Positions 21,862 through 49,300 of a stretch of 64,000 bases of DNA are shown in pieces (position 1 is the first letter of the stretch; each line of letters starts with the position of its first letter). The notes below the pieces were generated by a model. That model saw nothing but the letters and a program-made list of their open reading frames with translations, was not told the DNA's origin and ran no database searches. Source of the stretch: Dolomedes plantarius (lineage: Eukaryota > Arthropoda > Arachnida > Araneae > Dolomedidae); assembly GCA_907164885.2 (NCBI GenBank), contig OU015495.1, forward strand, positions 1,970,808-2,034,807, written 5' to 3'. Made by a program: the position numbers and the translations under genes.

Positions 21862-24617
21862 GATTGATTGAAACAGTATATGTATATATATAAATATATA
21901 TATACCATCAGCTTCATAATTATGTAATACATAGTGTCATCTCATACTTAAAAAAATTATATACAATAAAGTTTTAGCAACACTAAATATCTGAGAAGAG
22001 GTAACGCCACTTGACCACTTACTGAAGCAAAGAAATTATTCAGCATACCATGATGAGAAAAATGAATTGCACTAAGCCAACTTAAACTCTCCAAAACTAC
22101 AATTAAACAATACAAAAACTTAAATTTCTAAATGAAAACTTAATGTACATAAAATTGTCACACATCTATACATGACTCCATGTTAAACAGCAAGATGAAC
22201 TTGATTATGGTAAGTTCTTTTTAAAATGATACCATTCATCAAAGTACAAAATGGTACAAGACATGGAAAACAGTTTACAAATAACTTATCAGTATTAGAG
22301 TAAAACATTTGTTTTCATTAGTAAAAATATACTATTCTTACATAGAAAAAGACACAACAAAGAAAAAACACGTTCAGTATCCATTGAACGTTTTATGCAA
22401 CAATATTCACACTATCAAACGTATTTTAATACATACGCAACAGAAAACTGAACTTTCAAAATAAAAAATTTAGCTGGATATTATCTGTATATAATCAATC
22501 GAAAACTATGAACTAATTTAGACTACCTACAGCTTTTCATATTTTTTTCTGAAAATAGCCTTGGAGTGAATTACTTCTGTTCTGGAGTTTAATGTATCAT
22601 AAATGAATGAATGATTTTATTTTAAAGTACATGATAAAACTGAAGTGATTATATACATACGTTATGCATTAAATATCCTCTTTATACCAACTCTTCACTA
22701 ACATAAAATTAAAACATCTTTTTTTTCTTTTTTTTTTTACTTACACTCGTATATAGTAGACATAGCTGACATTAATACACTTACTAGTACCAAGTGCAAT
22801 CACAGACATACGTTCAAAAATGCAGTAAATGGTGCAATAAAATTTTAAAAAACAGTATTTATTACATGCTAGCAATGACTAGAATGTCTCCACATTCTCT
22901 CTTTCATTCACTGTATAAAGAAAATCCTAGTTTAATGATTTACTTAAGAGTTCATGTTACAGAATTAATTTTTTTTTTTGAATACTAGGCATCAATGTAC
23001 TGCCAAAGCAGTACAAAACAGCAACAAGATAGAAACAGATTCTAAAGCTATAGCTAAGAATTTTCTCTTTACAAGACTGTCAAGACTAATTTCCTTTTAT
23101 TCTTTTGAACAAACTCCTTTTAATTTCATATAATACAATATTTCTCACATAATCACATAACAGAAATTATCTTTTATTGTACATTTGTACCCATGGATAG
23201 TTCCAAGAGATTCAAAGGAATCAAAGAAGTAAATAAAAATTTAAAAAAATTCTGAAAATGAAAGTCTCATAACAAATATTATCTTATAAAAAACTTAAAA
23301 TTTTAAAAGGTCATTAGACAATGACCAATATCAAAGGAATTTATTCTTAAGAAATATAGTTCAGTGCATCATTAACCGTAATTGAATACTTCTAGGTTTG
23401 AATCGGATTAATACTTTATGCACATCTGATTCAAAGTACCAACTTCCTCACCATTCTCGGATAAAAAATCCCTTTTATTAATCAAAGCTTGTGAGAAAAA
23501 TAAAAAATAAAAGCTAGTGGTATATACATTTAAATTACCCTTGCTATAAAAATATCATTTAGTGTTTCTAACATAATGCCACAATCATGACCTCATATTA
23601 CATGGTAATTATCAATCACAGGACAAAACTTGAACATGAGATTATCACAAAAATAAGCATTTTTAAAAAGAATTCTTTGATTCTGTGCTATTAATCTAAT
23701 TAACAACTTTAACTCCAGAAAAATTAAGCTAGATACTTGAACTTTGCTGAATGGGAAGTTCAGGCAAATGGAGAGATATACAAATTTTAGTGATTCTTCG
23801 AACTACAATTCACTACAAATTTCAAAATATGTATATTTTTTCTTCAAATAATTAGAAAATTAGTTTAGAAATCTTGAAGTTTACTAGAGTAATCTTTACA
23901 TACAAATACATACTAGTTTTGTATATTAACAGCCAATCAAATTTTTGTCTGTACATTTCGAAATCAGAAAATGCTAGTATTATAGATGTAATTAGAAAGA
24001 AATTATTTTCATAAGAACACAATATAAAATTCGTATTTTTTCACTGTGGTTTCCATAAATTTTATTATCAATATTAAAATATCTGTGCTGATCCACTGAT
24101 AATGTAATTTTTTTTTTTTTTTTTTTGTATAGACTAGATAAAGCAAATAACACATTGTAGATTGTATTATCAGACTTAATACACATGAAAACCATTTAAA
24201 TTCAATTAGGTTAGATTAATACCTCTTTTGTAAATAAGCAGGGTAGGTCCATCTCCAAATTGAATACTTTTCTTTCTTTACTGGAAGGTCATTTAAAATT
24301 AGTCATACACTATCTTTTTAACTGTAAATTATTTTATAGATGAAACTAAGGGGCTTTGATGAACATCAAGAGTTTGTAAACTATTAGATATCAACAAAGA
24401 CACAACAAGTGTGATAAATTATTTGACTAACTCAAATTCATTTGATTGGCTACCAAGAGGTTCAGCCAAATTGTCCATCTTAAATTATTGTTATTAATTT
24501 TTGTTAATGCATTGGTATATAATCATAAAAAATGCGACTTCCATCAAAAGAGAACATGATATACTGTATATACAACTATAAAATTTTTAGGACAAATCTG
24601 ATCAGCAGGGAATAAGT

Positions 24618-24622
24618 TAATA

Positions 24623-24704
<82 letters not shown>

Positions 24705-24711
24705 CATATAC

Positions 24712-24766
<55 letters not shown>

Positions 24767-25080
24767 TACATATACATATATATAAATATACATATACATA
24801 TATATACATATACATATATATACATATACATACATATACATACATATACATATATATACATATACATACATATACATATATATACATATACATATATATA
24901 CATATATACATATACATACATATACATATATATATACATATATATACATATACATATATATACATATACATACATATACATATACATACATATACATATA
25001 TATACATATACATACATATACATATATATACATATACATACACATACATACATATATACATACATACATATATGTATATA
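24618..25080. repeat. Long (TA)n / TATACA compound microsatellite
   Basis: 460 bp of TA dinucleotides interrupted by CA, giving TATACA and CATACATA higher-order units. It lies within the presumed 3' UTR. Tyr/Met/Cys/Ile-only reading frames across it are artefacts. Confidence 0.95.
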
Positions 25081-25282
25081 ACTTAAAAAAGTATCAAACA
25101 GTTAAATTATAATAGTAAAGTGCAATGTCTCATGGAGCATAATAGATTCATTATTAATTTCTTGAATTTCAGTGCTTACAAAAATGCATTACCATTTTAT
25201 TGTTTTAAACACTTCTCTGCCATTTTTATGTTTAACCTACCACAGCCATATACACATACATAAGGGTGTGTCTCCTAGCCCC

Positions 25283-25404
25283 ATCAAATTCCTGGATGTG
25301 ATACTGAGTAACAATGACTGACAAAGAAACTGACAATGGACATATCAAATTCCTAGATGTGATACTGAGTAGTAATGACTGACAAAGAAACTGACAATAG
25401 ACAT
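25283..25404. repeat. 61-bp tandem duplication
   Basis: ATCAAATTCCTGGATGTGAT at 25,283 is repeated with a handful of changes at 25,344. Each copy contains ACTGACAAAGAAACTGACAA and ends GACAT. Confidence 0.9.
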
Positions 25405-28400
25405 CACCACACGTTTGCTTCCACCATTTCAATGAATAAGTTATACCATAATTTACTTAGCGTATATACAGATTGATAGGTAGAAATAGAGAGAAAGAGA
25501 TAAGGCCTGATCTGTTTTCACATGAAAGCCACATTTCAGGAAAAACAGTAAAAAAAAAAGTATGAAAATTCAATGTATATTGAAAAATAGAAAATCAGCT
25601 TTAAGCTCCAAAAAATCAGCAAAAATAGATTTAAACCAATAAAAATAAGACATTTAAGTATGTTTACTTGTCTTTAGCATATGTGACTAGTTGGCATTTA
25701 CTTTAATCCCCAAAACCAGACTTTCTAACAGCAGATTTATTTTTCTTGATGCTTCTTACAATGGCTATGATCTAATCAAACTGTTTACTTCCAGACATAG
25801 AACCTTCACTGGTAACAGGATGACAAACTACATTTTGGAACTTAATGTCAAAAGAGAGAGTTTTATCTTTTTGACTTTTCAGAATTATATACTCCAAAGC
25901 ATACATATTGATTTACAGTTATGGCAAAGGTTAACACAAAGTATTTTAACTGCAGTTTAAGAATCAGATTATAAACACAGAAATATGGAAAAATTATCAT
26001 ATACTGAAATTAGATAACAGTAATGGTTATCAACACTTTAAATGAAAATTTCTTTTCAAATGTGAAGTTACGATAATTTTGATGAAAAGTGACAATTAGG
26101 TTTAAAATAAGGATTTTTTTTTATAAAAATGTAATAATTTTAAAAAGCTGATTCCTTTTATCCCCATTTCAGCAAAACAAATCATATAAATGGAGAAATC
26201 AATTTATTTTCTAGACCTAGATAAATAAAAATCAATTACTAACAGAACTGAGTGTAAACGAATAGATATGGGGGGTGGGGGGTAGCTCTACCTGAATTTC
26301 TCCTTGCACTCATAGTCTAAAATCCAAACTTGTCATTAGAAAGAATAAAAAAGAAGAAAAAAAAATTTTTTTTTAAATCATAACATCAATAAATATATAA
26401 AAACTTTAACTACACCAAGCTCATTTATTAAACATCTTATATCATCAAAGAAAAAATATATATTCACAATATTCTGTAACAAAATATAACAAAATTTATA
26501 CAAATTTTTTTTCCACCTCATATAATCTTGAAAAGAAAAATTAGAAACAGTTACATACCGTGCTACCTTTTTAATTCAATTTTTTAAAATTGAAACTGAA
26601 ATTTTAAAATGCCAGTTTGTGAATATTTTGGGTGTACAAAGTAAATGCAACAAACATGAACCATGATAAGATAATTGATCTTTTAGTCAAAAACCTCCAA
26701 TTTCATCATTATCCATGTCATTTGTATTCATTCTAACATATTGAAAAAAAATTATGCTGATTATATAACAAATTAAGCTGATTTTTATATACTTTATAGA
26801 TTAACAAAGTAAATGCAAACCAAACATGTAAAATGTACAACAATACATCAGAAAAATGAAAAACATTTTATCACATTTTTCTAGACACACAACATTTTTC
26901 TTATTAGTTTTCTTTGTTTGTCCCCAGCAAATCAAAGCCCATGCGAAAATTAAATTTCACATAAAAATATTCAGAAATAAGAACAACTAATGAACAAAAA
27001 TTAAATATTAAAACAAAAGCCTCTTTTTATCCTCTCTATTAAACAAATCAAATTATTTTGTTCCTCTAACAGTGAATATTCAAAGGAACACAATTCTATA
27101 ACACTACTTTAGAAAAGAATTTTATCTTTTTTTTTTAAATCTACATTATAAAATTAATTTATGCTGATTTAACAGTTCAATTTCCTTACTACTAACATTC
27201 TTAACTACAGTTAAATAACTCTTTTTGTATTTATATAGTAACACCAACAATATTAAGTTTTTCTTTTTTTTTTGTCTTTAGAGGGTGTCTAGCAGTATCA
27301 GTACATCCGGTTGCCAAGAGCCACTAAAAGATAAAAGCCTCTCATATTCATGGCCTTTAACAGAAAATTACCATTAAACAAAGAAACCTTAATATCAAGG
27401 TGCTTTTATATGTAACTTCAATAACTGAATAAGTCTTTTTTTAAACACTTTTTTTCAATTACCTCAAGTTTTTCCATAAATCTTTACAACTGACTATAAA
27501 AACCAGAAATAAATGATGAAAATATGCCAACACACACACACAAAAAAAAAACTAATGAATAGAAATATAAGTACAAATAACAAAAACTGATATTCGTAAT
27601 ATTCTTTTTCATTGAACAGCATTTTATTCATGAATTTTATCTCTTCAAATTGTAAATAACAGCAGGATACTTATAACTATCACATATGAATAGGATCTCA
27701 TAAAAATCAAACCATTAAAAAAAAAGATAATTTTTTTTCTTGAATTTAGATTGCACTGACAAAGCTGATAAGCATCAAATAAAACCATTTTTTGCTTCCC
27801 CTTTTTCTTTTGATTCAATTTTTTTTTCTCTTAGCAATGTAGTTTGGTGGTTTTTAGTATTTAGTAGTACAAAACTCTTACTAGTTTTGAAACTACAGAT
27901 AGTTTTGGGAAAAAATATTTTTTTGTTACTTTTTTAAAAATATTATCTTTATAACAGCTGGCCCAGTACAGGCTGAAGTAGTTTCAACACTACAGTACCT
28001 CCACCCCAGGGAAAAAAGTGTGAAGGTATACTTCATTTGTTCAGGTAATAAATATATTAAGTATAAAATAATATTTATATTATCTCTTAATATACTACAT
28101 TAAAAATTATCTTATCTCTTCATTAAAAAAATCACAGAATTTCTAATTAACATAATAAAATAATATTACTAAATTTTCTTTTCACATTTTTGTTTAACTA
28201 AAGTTAAAAATAGTGAAGGGAAAAGATCAGGGTGTGCATATTGGATAATTTGAATTTTCTTTCTTTTTGTAAATATTAAGGCAGAAATTACAGTCCATCA
28301 CTTTTTTTTTTACACAAGGGCATTAGGGAAGAGAGGGGGCAGGAAGGCAGAATTTAATAATTCAGCAAACTGTTTGGTATCCTTAAAATATTTTCTCTTC

Positions 28401-28622
28401 ACAGACAATAAAATAAAAGGACAATGTTATACCTTGTTAACGTACAGGAAAATTTAATTAATGTTCACAATACAAAAAACAAATAAAATCTAATGATCTA
28501 CAAATGAGAGGGACTATTATGATTTATGACACTTGGTAGACACCCTATTTTAATATTAGATAAAACCTTTAATATGTAAAGTAATAAAAACCTAAAAATA
28601 AACATAAACAGGGGCCATCCTT

Positions 28623-42553
<13,931 letters not shown>

Positions 42554-42559
<6 letters not shown>

Positions 42560-42700
42560 ATGCAGTAGCAATGAATCCAAAAGCAAGAGAATGTTTAATT
42601 ACTAATTATAATAAATAATACGTGTTATTGCCTGTTATCCTACTATCTGACTTTCAGAGAAATTGAATAGAGTTCACAAGTTCACTCCGCCAACATCATA
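42554..42700 (-). promoter_or_regulatory. Proposed non-coding first exon with donor GTAAGT
   Basis: The first coding exon begins with a splice acceptor, so an upstream exon must exist. The best donor near the CG-rich boundary is GCAT|GTAAGTTTT, with its GT at 42,559-42,558. The upper limit given here is approximate because no initiator could be fixed. Confidence 0.35.
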
Positions 42701-42860
42701 CCTCGACATCAGCTTTGCTTGTAAACTGCGGTTGACGTCACAAGAAAATATTACAAGGAATCATGGGTAACAAAACAGCTGACTGGTAGCAACGGGGATT
42801 TTAAAAGGCTCATCATCGAATCAACTGTTACGAAAACGAATCGACAACACAGCACGCCTC
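42640..42860 (-). promoter_or_regulatory. Candidate promoter with CRE palindrome
   Basis: CG frequency jumps from near zero in the intron to roughly 16 in 42,481-42,900. A perfect CRE palindrome, TGACGTCA, lies at 42,733-42,740, and GGAATCATGGGTAA lies just beside it. Position, CG content and motif fit a housekeeping-type promoter of the minus-strand PCMTD-like gene. It may be bidirectional, given the candidate plus-strand start at 43,280. Confidence 0.45.
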
Positions 42861-44029
42861 GGTGAAAAATTGATGTATTGCCCAACAAAGAAATATAAAT
42901 GTAATATTACATAACGGAATTGCGTATATCATTAACTACACCGAGGAAGTGCATTGATAAAGAAAGAGATAAATAAATTATATTCAATCAGGTACTTCAG
43001 CCGAAATAAAACCGTAATATTATTTAATTCATATTTGAAAATTAAAAAATAATAATATTTAGATGAGATTAAATAATCGCGATAAAAAATCTTGTTCTGG
43101 AATACTACAGTAAGTATTGAAATTGTGCTGATTTTTTAATTTTTATTTATTAATTTTTTTACGTAGGATTACGTTCCTTAAAAACGGTCCTTCGGAGAGA
43201 AAAAAAAATTGTATTGCGTCGCGAGTTATAATTTTGGCAGCGCGCCAAGCACAGTAGCAGTAAAAATTTAAACAGAAAAATGCCAAAATGCGGGAAGAAA
43301 AAAGTAAGTAAACGATAAGTAATCCTACGTTAATAACCCGTGGTAGTTTCGTTAGAGGAGACTACCTGAAATTAATGTTTTTCGTAAATCTAACATTTAA
43401 TCATTCCCTCTAGGCACATTTGAATAAATTAAGCGTTAGGAAATTCTTAGACACACAAACTCACAGAGTACTGATTTGAACTCATATTTCCATGAGCAGT
43501 TAAAACCTCGAAAATTTATCAAATAAACCATCTATCCCAAAGTTGTTGTTTTTTTTAAGTTAGTTTATCTAGCATACTTTTTCTTTTTTTCCTGACATTT
43601 CGCCAAACAATGGTAAGCTTCAAGTCTTCATAAAATATACAAGCTTCATAAAATTTATAAATAATATGAGCATCATAAAATATATAAGAATATCCCGTTG
43701 TGAAAATTAAATGACGAGAACCAGGATAACAATCAGAATCCCTTTCTATATAATTTTTTTACTATTATTTTTATTTTCTACCTTTTTATCTTCCAGGGAC
43801 TGGGGGAAAGAATTTTAGTTCTTGGTTGATAAACAGTGGAATTGTCTTTCTCACTCCCAAATTTTTTGTCTCCATAAGGAATTTTGGCCCTGTATGCTCC
43901 CTCCTGGGATTGCGCCACTTTTTAAAACTTCTCTGATTTACTGACCGACCTGCCCTCTTACCGGTTATCCTTATGTAGCAAAATTAAAAAAAATATTTTT
44001 TTAAAGCAGCAGACATTTTTATAACGTGG
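42861..44029. other. Flank with a possible divergent gene start
   Basis: CG-normal DNA. It contains an E2F-like inverted motif (TTGGCAGCGCGCCAA) near 43,232-43,246 ahead of the candidate exon at 43,280. A GGCCCTGTATGCTCCCTCC..GCGCCACT phrase near 43,885-43,920 resembles a hAT end. No further coding was seen. Confidence 0.35.
43280..43303 (+). CDS. Possible 8-codon first coding exon (MPKCGKKK)
   Basis: An ATG in a favourable context (CAGAAAAATGCC) is followed by eight codons and then a consensus donor, AAA|GTAAGTAAA. Immediately upstream is a CG-rich segment with an E2F-like palindrome, and the PCMTD promoter is about 500 bp away in divergent orientation. No downstream exon of such a gene was recognised in the window, so this may be a chance combination. 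Confidence 0.2.
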
Positions 44030-44318
44030 CTTGTGTTTCAACATTCGCCAGTCCAATAATGCAGAATTGTAGGCTGCCTGTTATGGAAACATTGTGGGGG
44101 TGAGCCAACATCGCTGCCTCAGTATTGACAGACCAACGTCTGGAGACTCGTACCTTCCTCCTACCCACAAACCACACGGAGGGACTTTCCGGCCTACAGG
44201 TTCAACGGGTCCATATCCAAGGTAGACACGAGGGCATCAATTTGGGCTTGTCGGGATTCGAACCGAGAACCCTCGGTGCCGAAAGCCAATGTTCTAACGA
44301 CTAGGTTGCCTTCTGTAG
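44030..44318 (-). mobile_element. tRNA-derived SINE
   Basis: On the minus strand an A-box-like TAGTCGTTAGAACATTGG (about 44,303-44,286) is followed by a perfect B box, GGTTCGAATCCC (44,264-44,253), then by a tRNA-unrelated body with CCCTCGTGTCTACCTTGG. It is not a tRNA gene: no acceptor stem closes and the A-B distance is short. The 3' limit is uncertain. Confidence 0.6.
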
Positions 44319-45223
44319 CGAAAATATGACCATAGCGATCCGAAAACGACCAATATAACTAATGATGAACCTGTTTATCAGTTCAACAAAAGAATAGAAT
44401 ATTAATTTTAGATAACAGCAGAACAACTTTATTTGTAATTAAATAAAGAAAAAAATCGAATTGGAATTAGCTTAAATAGTGATAGATATTGTTTCAGATC
44501 TATTGACCGCGTTATAGTGAAATTCAGTAAAGGAGTAGGATTTAAAAATGTCAACGTACCTTTTCGCTGTCAGACAGGAATGCCATCCACGAAGATCTTT
44601 CAACGGGGTAGTGCATACCGTTGAAAGAACACACTTTCTTCACTACAACCGCAACTTCAACAGTCCGTATTGTGAAGGAATCTCCATTGGAACATTTCAA
44701 TTCCTTACAACAGGATGTGATTTCGACCTCTTGATCTAAGCATGCATTTGAAGATCGTAGAGGTGGGATGCACCCCGAAAATTCCCCGAAACATGAAGGG
44801 GGCCTCCAAATTCGGAAATGAACTACCACGTGGGTTAACCGTGAGAAGATATCGCATCAACCTGCCACGAATCAAACGCGAGAAACAGGAATAAATTTAG
44901 GGGAGGACTGACCGGGGGAGGTGCCTGAAAAAGGGATTAAAGCCCCGGGTTTTTTCGGGAGGAGAGAGAGGCGGTCAAGAAGACTCGAGAAGCGAGTGCG
45001 GTGCGATGACCGTAATCTGCTGCCAAAACCCCAGAATGCCTCATCTAATTACATGATGCTAAGAGCTGCTGCACCCCCACTGCTCCCCATGTTGGTCAAA
45101 TCTCCAATAAAAATAATGCTCGATAAGGCGAACTGGTACATTTATAATTTGTAATTTATTTAACTTTGCTTGGTCCGTAATAATTCTCCCACAGAGAGCG
45201 GATAAAACATGATCTCTCTTATA

Positions 45224-45225
<2 letters not shown>
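44319..45225. other. Intergenic DNA, nothing recognised
   Basis: More GC-rich at 44,880-45,080, with several short frames that match nothing I know. It could be part of an old LTR element, but no ends were found. Confidence 0.4.
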
Positions 45226-45421
<196 letters not shown>

Positions 45422-45724
45422 TAATATTACTAACTACCTATAATCGCCCATTCGGAACTTTATCTCTGTTCTAGTAACCCCTCTTTCTTCTCTTTGGCGT
45501 AAACGCCTCTCCTTTCTACACATTAACTTCCTCCGCCAATTCTGGCTACCTCGCTGGGCTAATTGTATTTTGGCGCTTCTACGAGGAGACCCTGGACTGA
45601 CTCGAAGCGAATAAGATGTCATGTCGCTGTTCTCGTGGAAAAAATTTCAGTTCTTCTTTATGATTTGGAATTTCATTATTTCGGTCTCGATTGTGTTTCT
45701 TCAAGAGATGACCCAATTCGGGTC

Positions 45725-45791
<67 letters not shown>

Positions 45792-46123
45792 TAAGATTTA
45801 AGAAATTACGCCGCTCTCATCTGACGATGACACGGCCCGTTCAAACTGGGGACCGGCCACCACGACAGCGACCCCGCTCCCAAAATTCCCCATACTATCA
45901 AATTTTTCCTCTCGCGCCGACCGGGAGAAACTGTCCTAAGTGAGCAGCCACCAAGCCTTGATGTATCGAGATTCCAAGGCACAAAATGGGACCCGTCGTG
46001 GCTACGTAGTGGCCTTCCAGGTCGGAATTTCCCATCCGTGGTGTTAGACCGCAGATGATGGCTGCTCCGCGGACGAACTTTATTTCGACAAATCCAAAGA
46101 ATTTTAACAATATAACACCTATT
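45422..46123. other. Intergenic DNA with one microsatellite
   Basis: A (TA)n run lies at about 45,730-45,788. GC content rises at 45,800-46,060. Overlapping frames exist but no protein family was recognised. Confidence 0.45.
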
Positions 46124-46128
46124 ATAAC

Positions 46129-46281
46129 TGTTGTGTCTCACACGTTCAAGGACTACATTCCAACTGAGTTTTATTTACAGAAAATATACATTTACATACA
46201 AAAGGACAAATACAGACACTTAGCACCATCTGGTGTGAAAAGTTAAAAACACTTTGTAGCATTTATATATATATACCAACA
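46129..46281 (-). repeat. Copia 3' LTR
   Basis: It begins TGTTGTGTCTCACACG and ends ATATACCAACA on the plus strand, which on the coding strand is TGTTGG...CAACA. It is identical to 50,406-50,558. It is short for an LTR but within the range of arthropod Copia elements. Confidence 0.96.
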
Positions 46282-46290
46282 CTCTCCCCC
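46282..46290 (-). other. Copia polypurine tract
   Basis: On the coding strand GGGGGAGAG ends exactly at the 3' LTR, where plus-strand DNA synthesis is primed. Confidence 0.8.
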
Positions 46291-46332
46291 TGCGAAAAGG
46301 GGTTTTATCTTTTCAGAACATTAACAGCACAT

Positions 46333-49300
46333 TTACATTAAACATATATTCTTCAATGAGAATAACAATTTATCAAATGTTACAGCCTTGGTTAAGAAAT
46401 CAGAAATCATCTCATTAGTATTCACATATTTAGTCTTTATAGTATCATTTTCAATGAGATCGTTGACAAAATGGAATTTCAGATTCACATGTCTAGTTTT
46501 ATTTGATGACTTACCACTATTTAACCAATCGATGGCTGATTGACTATCACTATATAAGACTACAGGTCTCTTAACAAAATTTTCACATTTTAATTCAGTT
46601 AACATGTTTAGAGTCCAAGTTAATTCTCTTGCAACATCGGCGATAGCTAGCAGTTCTGCTTCACATGTGGATAGTCCAACACATTTTTGTTTTCTACTTT
46701 TCCACGTAAGAAGTGAATTACCAATCATTATAACACAACCTGAAAATGATTTGCCTCCCTCAGCATTTCCCCAACTGGCATCTGCGCAACAATTTAAAAA
46801 TCCATTTTCTCTGTCATAAAACAAAACTTTATTTTTTGTTGCGTTTAAATACTTCAAAACTCTTTTAGCTAATGTATAATGCCTTTTTTCCGGTCGTTTA
46901 TTAAATTGTGATAAATAGCTAGTGACAAAAGCGAGATCTGGGCGAGTTCTATTAGCCAAATATAAAATCTCACCTATTATTTCCTGATATTCAGTCTGAT
47001 TGACTAAATCATCCGTGGGATTAAAACATCTATCCTCACCTTTAGTTATTGGTGTATTAGCTTTCTTACAGTTTTCCAATCCATATTTATTTATCAGAGA
47101 TTCAATGTAATGCGTTTGCGATAAACTAATACCATTTTCATTTTGTAGAACTTCTATACCTAAAAATTTGGAATTTTCTGTAGTTTCATTTAATTCAAAA
47201 GTTTTTCTAAGCTTAAGTATTATCTCTTCACATAATTTAGAATTATTTGAAAATATTGCCAAATCATCTACATAAATACAAATTGCGAAAAAATCAGTTT
47301 CATTACTTGTAATAAAAACACAATTGTCAGATGCAAGCTGGTTGAGGCCAATCCTTTTCAGTTCATTTTTAAGTTTAATATGCCAATTTCTACCAGATTG
47401 TGGTAAACCATATAAGCTACGCTTTAATTTACATACATTGTTCTTACCAAATTGTTCTTCATAACCTGGTGGGATTTCCATGTAAACAGTTTCTTCAATA
47501 TCGCCATACAAGTAAGCTGTCTTGACATCAAAAAATCTTACAGATAAATTTAATTTTGCAGCTAATGATATCAATAATCTAAATGATTCTATATTAACAA
47601 CAGGCGAAAAAGACTCTGAATAGTCTTTATTTTTAATTAAATTAAAACCTGCCGCTACGAGTCTTGCTTTATAAATTTCCTCGTCATTAATTGTTTTAAC
47701 TGAATAAATCCACTTACTTTTGATTATTTTTACATTTTTAGGTCTTTCAATTATTTCAAAGACATCATGCTTATTCATTGACTCTAATTCTTTTTGCATC
47801 GCGATTTTCCACTTATTATGTTTAATGCTATTCATTGCTTGCTCATAATTTTCAGGTATTGAATTATTTTCCTCCCGAGTAGAGTTACTTAAGGCCAAAT
47901 TCGCCGTTGACTTATTTTTTATACGTTCGGAACGCCTTAATTTAGGTGATAACTCATGATTTGAGTTTTCCACTCTTTGATCGTTTGCGGTTTCATTTTG
48001 TAATGATTTTGTGTCATTAATTTCACTTTGATTATTTTCACGCGGGTTAATTTCTGTTTCTGCTTCTAAATTTGAAAAATTGAACTGACTCAGATTTTCA
48101 ACATTCCATAAATAGGATTCCGAATTTTTCGTTATGAATTCGCTGCCTTTTAATTTTTCGTCAAATTTAACTGATCGTTCCTCAATCACTGTATTTTTTG
48201 CGATGTCATAAATCCTATATGCTATTCTATCTCTGGAATAACCGACAAAAATTCCGCGTTTCCCTGGAACATCAAATTTATTGCGAAATTGTTTAGGAAT
48301 ATGATAATAAGCTACACAGCCAAAAGTTTTTAAATAACTTATTTTGGGTTCTTTACCTGTCCATATTTCCATCGGAAGTTTATTTTTATATTTGCGCGGT
48401 GTAATATTCGATACATGAGTACTGCAGGATATGGCTTCCGCCCAAAATTTTTGAGGTAGTCTACTCTCATATAGTAAGGTTCTTGCGCGTTCTACTAAAA
48501 CTCCTATAGCCCTCTCGGCTTTTCCGTTTGATTCTGGGTTGTACGGTACTGTTTTTTCATGAGATATGCCAAATTTCAGTAAGAATTTAGTCATTTCCTT
48601 ATTCACAAATTCTAATCCATTATCGGTTCTTAAGCGTTTGATTTTTCGGCTTGTTAGGTTTTCATACCTTTCTTTAAAATTTTTAAACACATCAAATACT
48701 TCATACTTATGTTTTATAAAATAAGAAAAATACATACCAGAATAATCATCTACAAGCATTAAAAAATATTTAGAACCACCCAATGAATCAATATTTATAG
48801 GACCAGCTAAGTCAGCATGAATTAATTCCAAAACAGAATTACTTTGATCAATATTAATTTTGCAATGTTTTTTACAAGTTAATTTACTGATATTACATGA
48901 TTCACAATTTAAAATTTCAGATTCTTTAACATTTATATCAATTATATCTTTCATTTTAGACATATATTGAGGATTCAAGTGACAAAGTCTTTTATGCCAT
49001 AATTCATAATTTTCTACATTTTTAACAAAGTTACACTCTAATAATTCAGATGAATTATTATCAATACAAGGTTTCATTATAATTTCTAAGCGATTATTTA
49101 CTTTCTCAGCTTTTAAAACAATTTGACCAGTTTTGCTTAAAACCAAAACATAATTATCATATGATTGAATACTATAACCTCTTTCCATTAATTTAGTCAT
49201 GGATAACAAATTACATCTTAAATCAGGTACATAAATCACATTATCAATAGTTAATGTATTTTCAATATTGTTTACAAATGTCTTAGCTTTAACTTTTCCT

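Larger units (their letters stand above)
21840..28622 (-). other. Probable long 3' UTR of the PCMTD-like gene
   Basis: Downstream of the stop codon at 28,623, 6.8 kb contains no credible ORF and no transposon with recognisable ends. It has the same low CG content as the introns. By hand count 22,021-22,980 has about 8 CG, whereas 16,021-16,980 has about 42; the lower GC content explains only part of this. CG frequency rises again below about 21.8 kb, where a canonical poly(A) signal sits. Several earlier AATAAA-like sites could give shorter isoforms. Transcript data would be needed to prove the extent. Confidence 0.45.

Noticed and set aside
24544..25069. Three long minus-strand ORFs rich in Met, Tyr, Ile and Cys
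   Set aside because: They lie wholly in a (TA)n/TATACA microsatellite and have no protein complexity.
44250..44318. A tRNA gene on the minus strand
   Set aside because: The B box is excellent, but the acceptor stem does not close and the A-B spacing is too short. Best explained as a SINE head.
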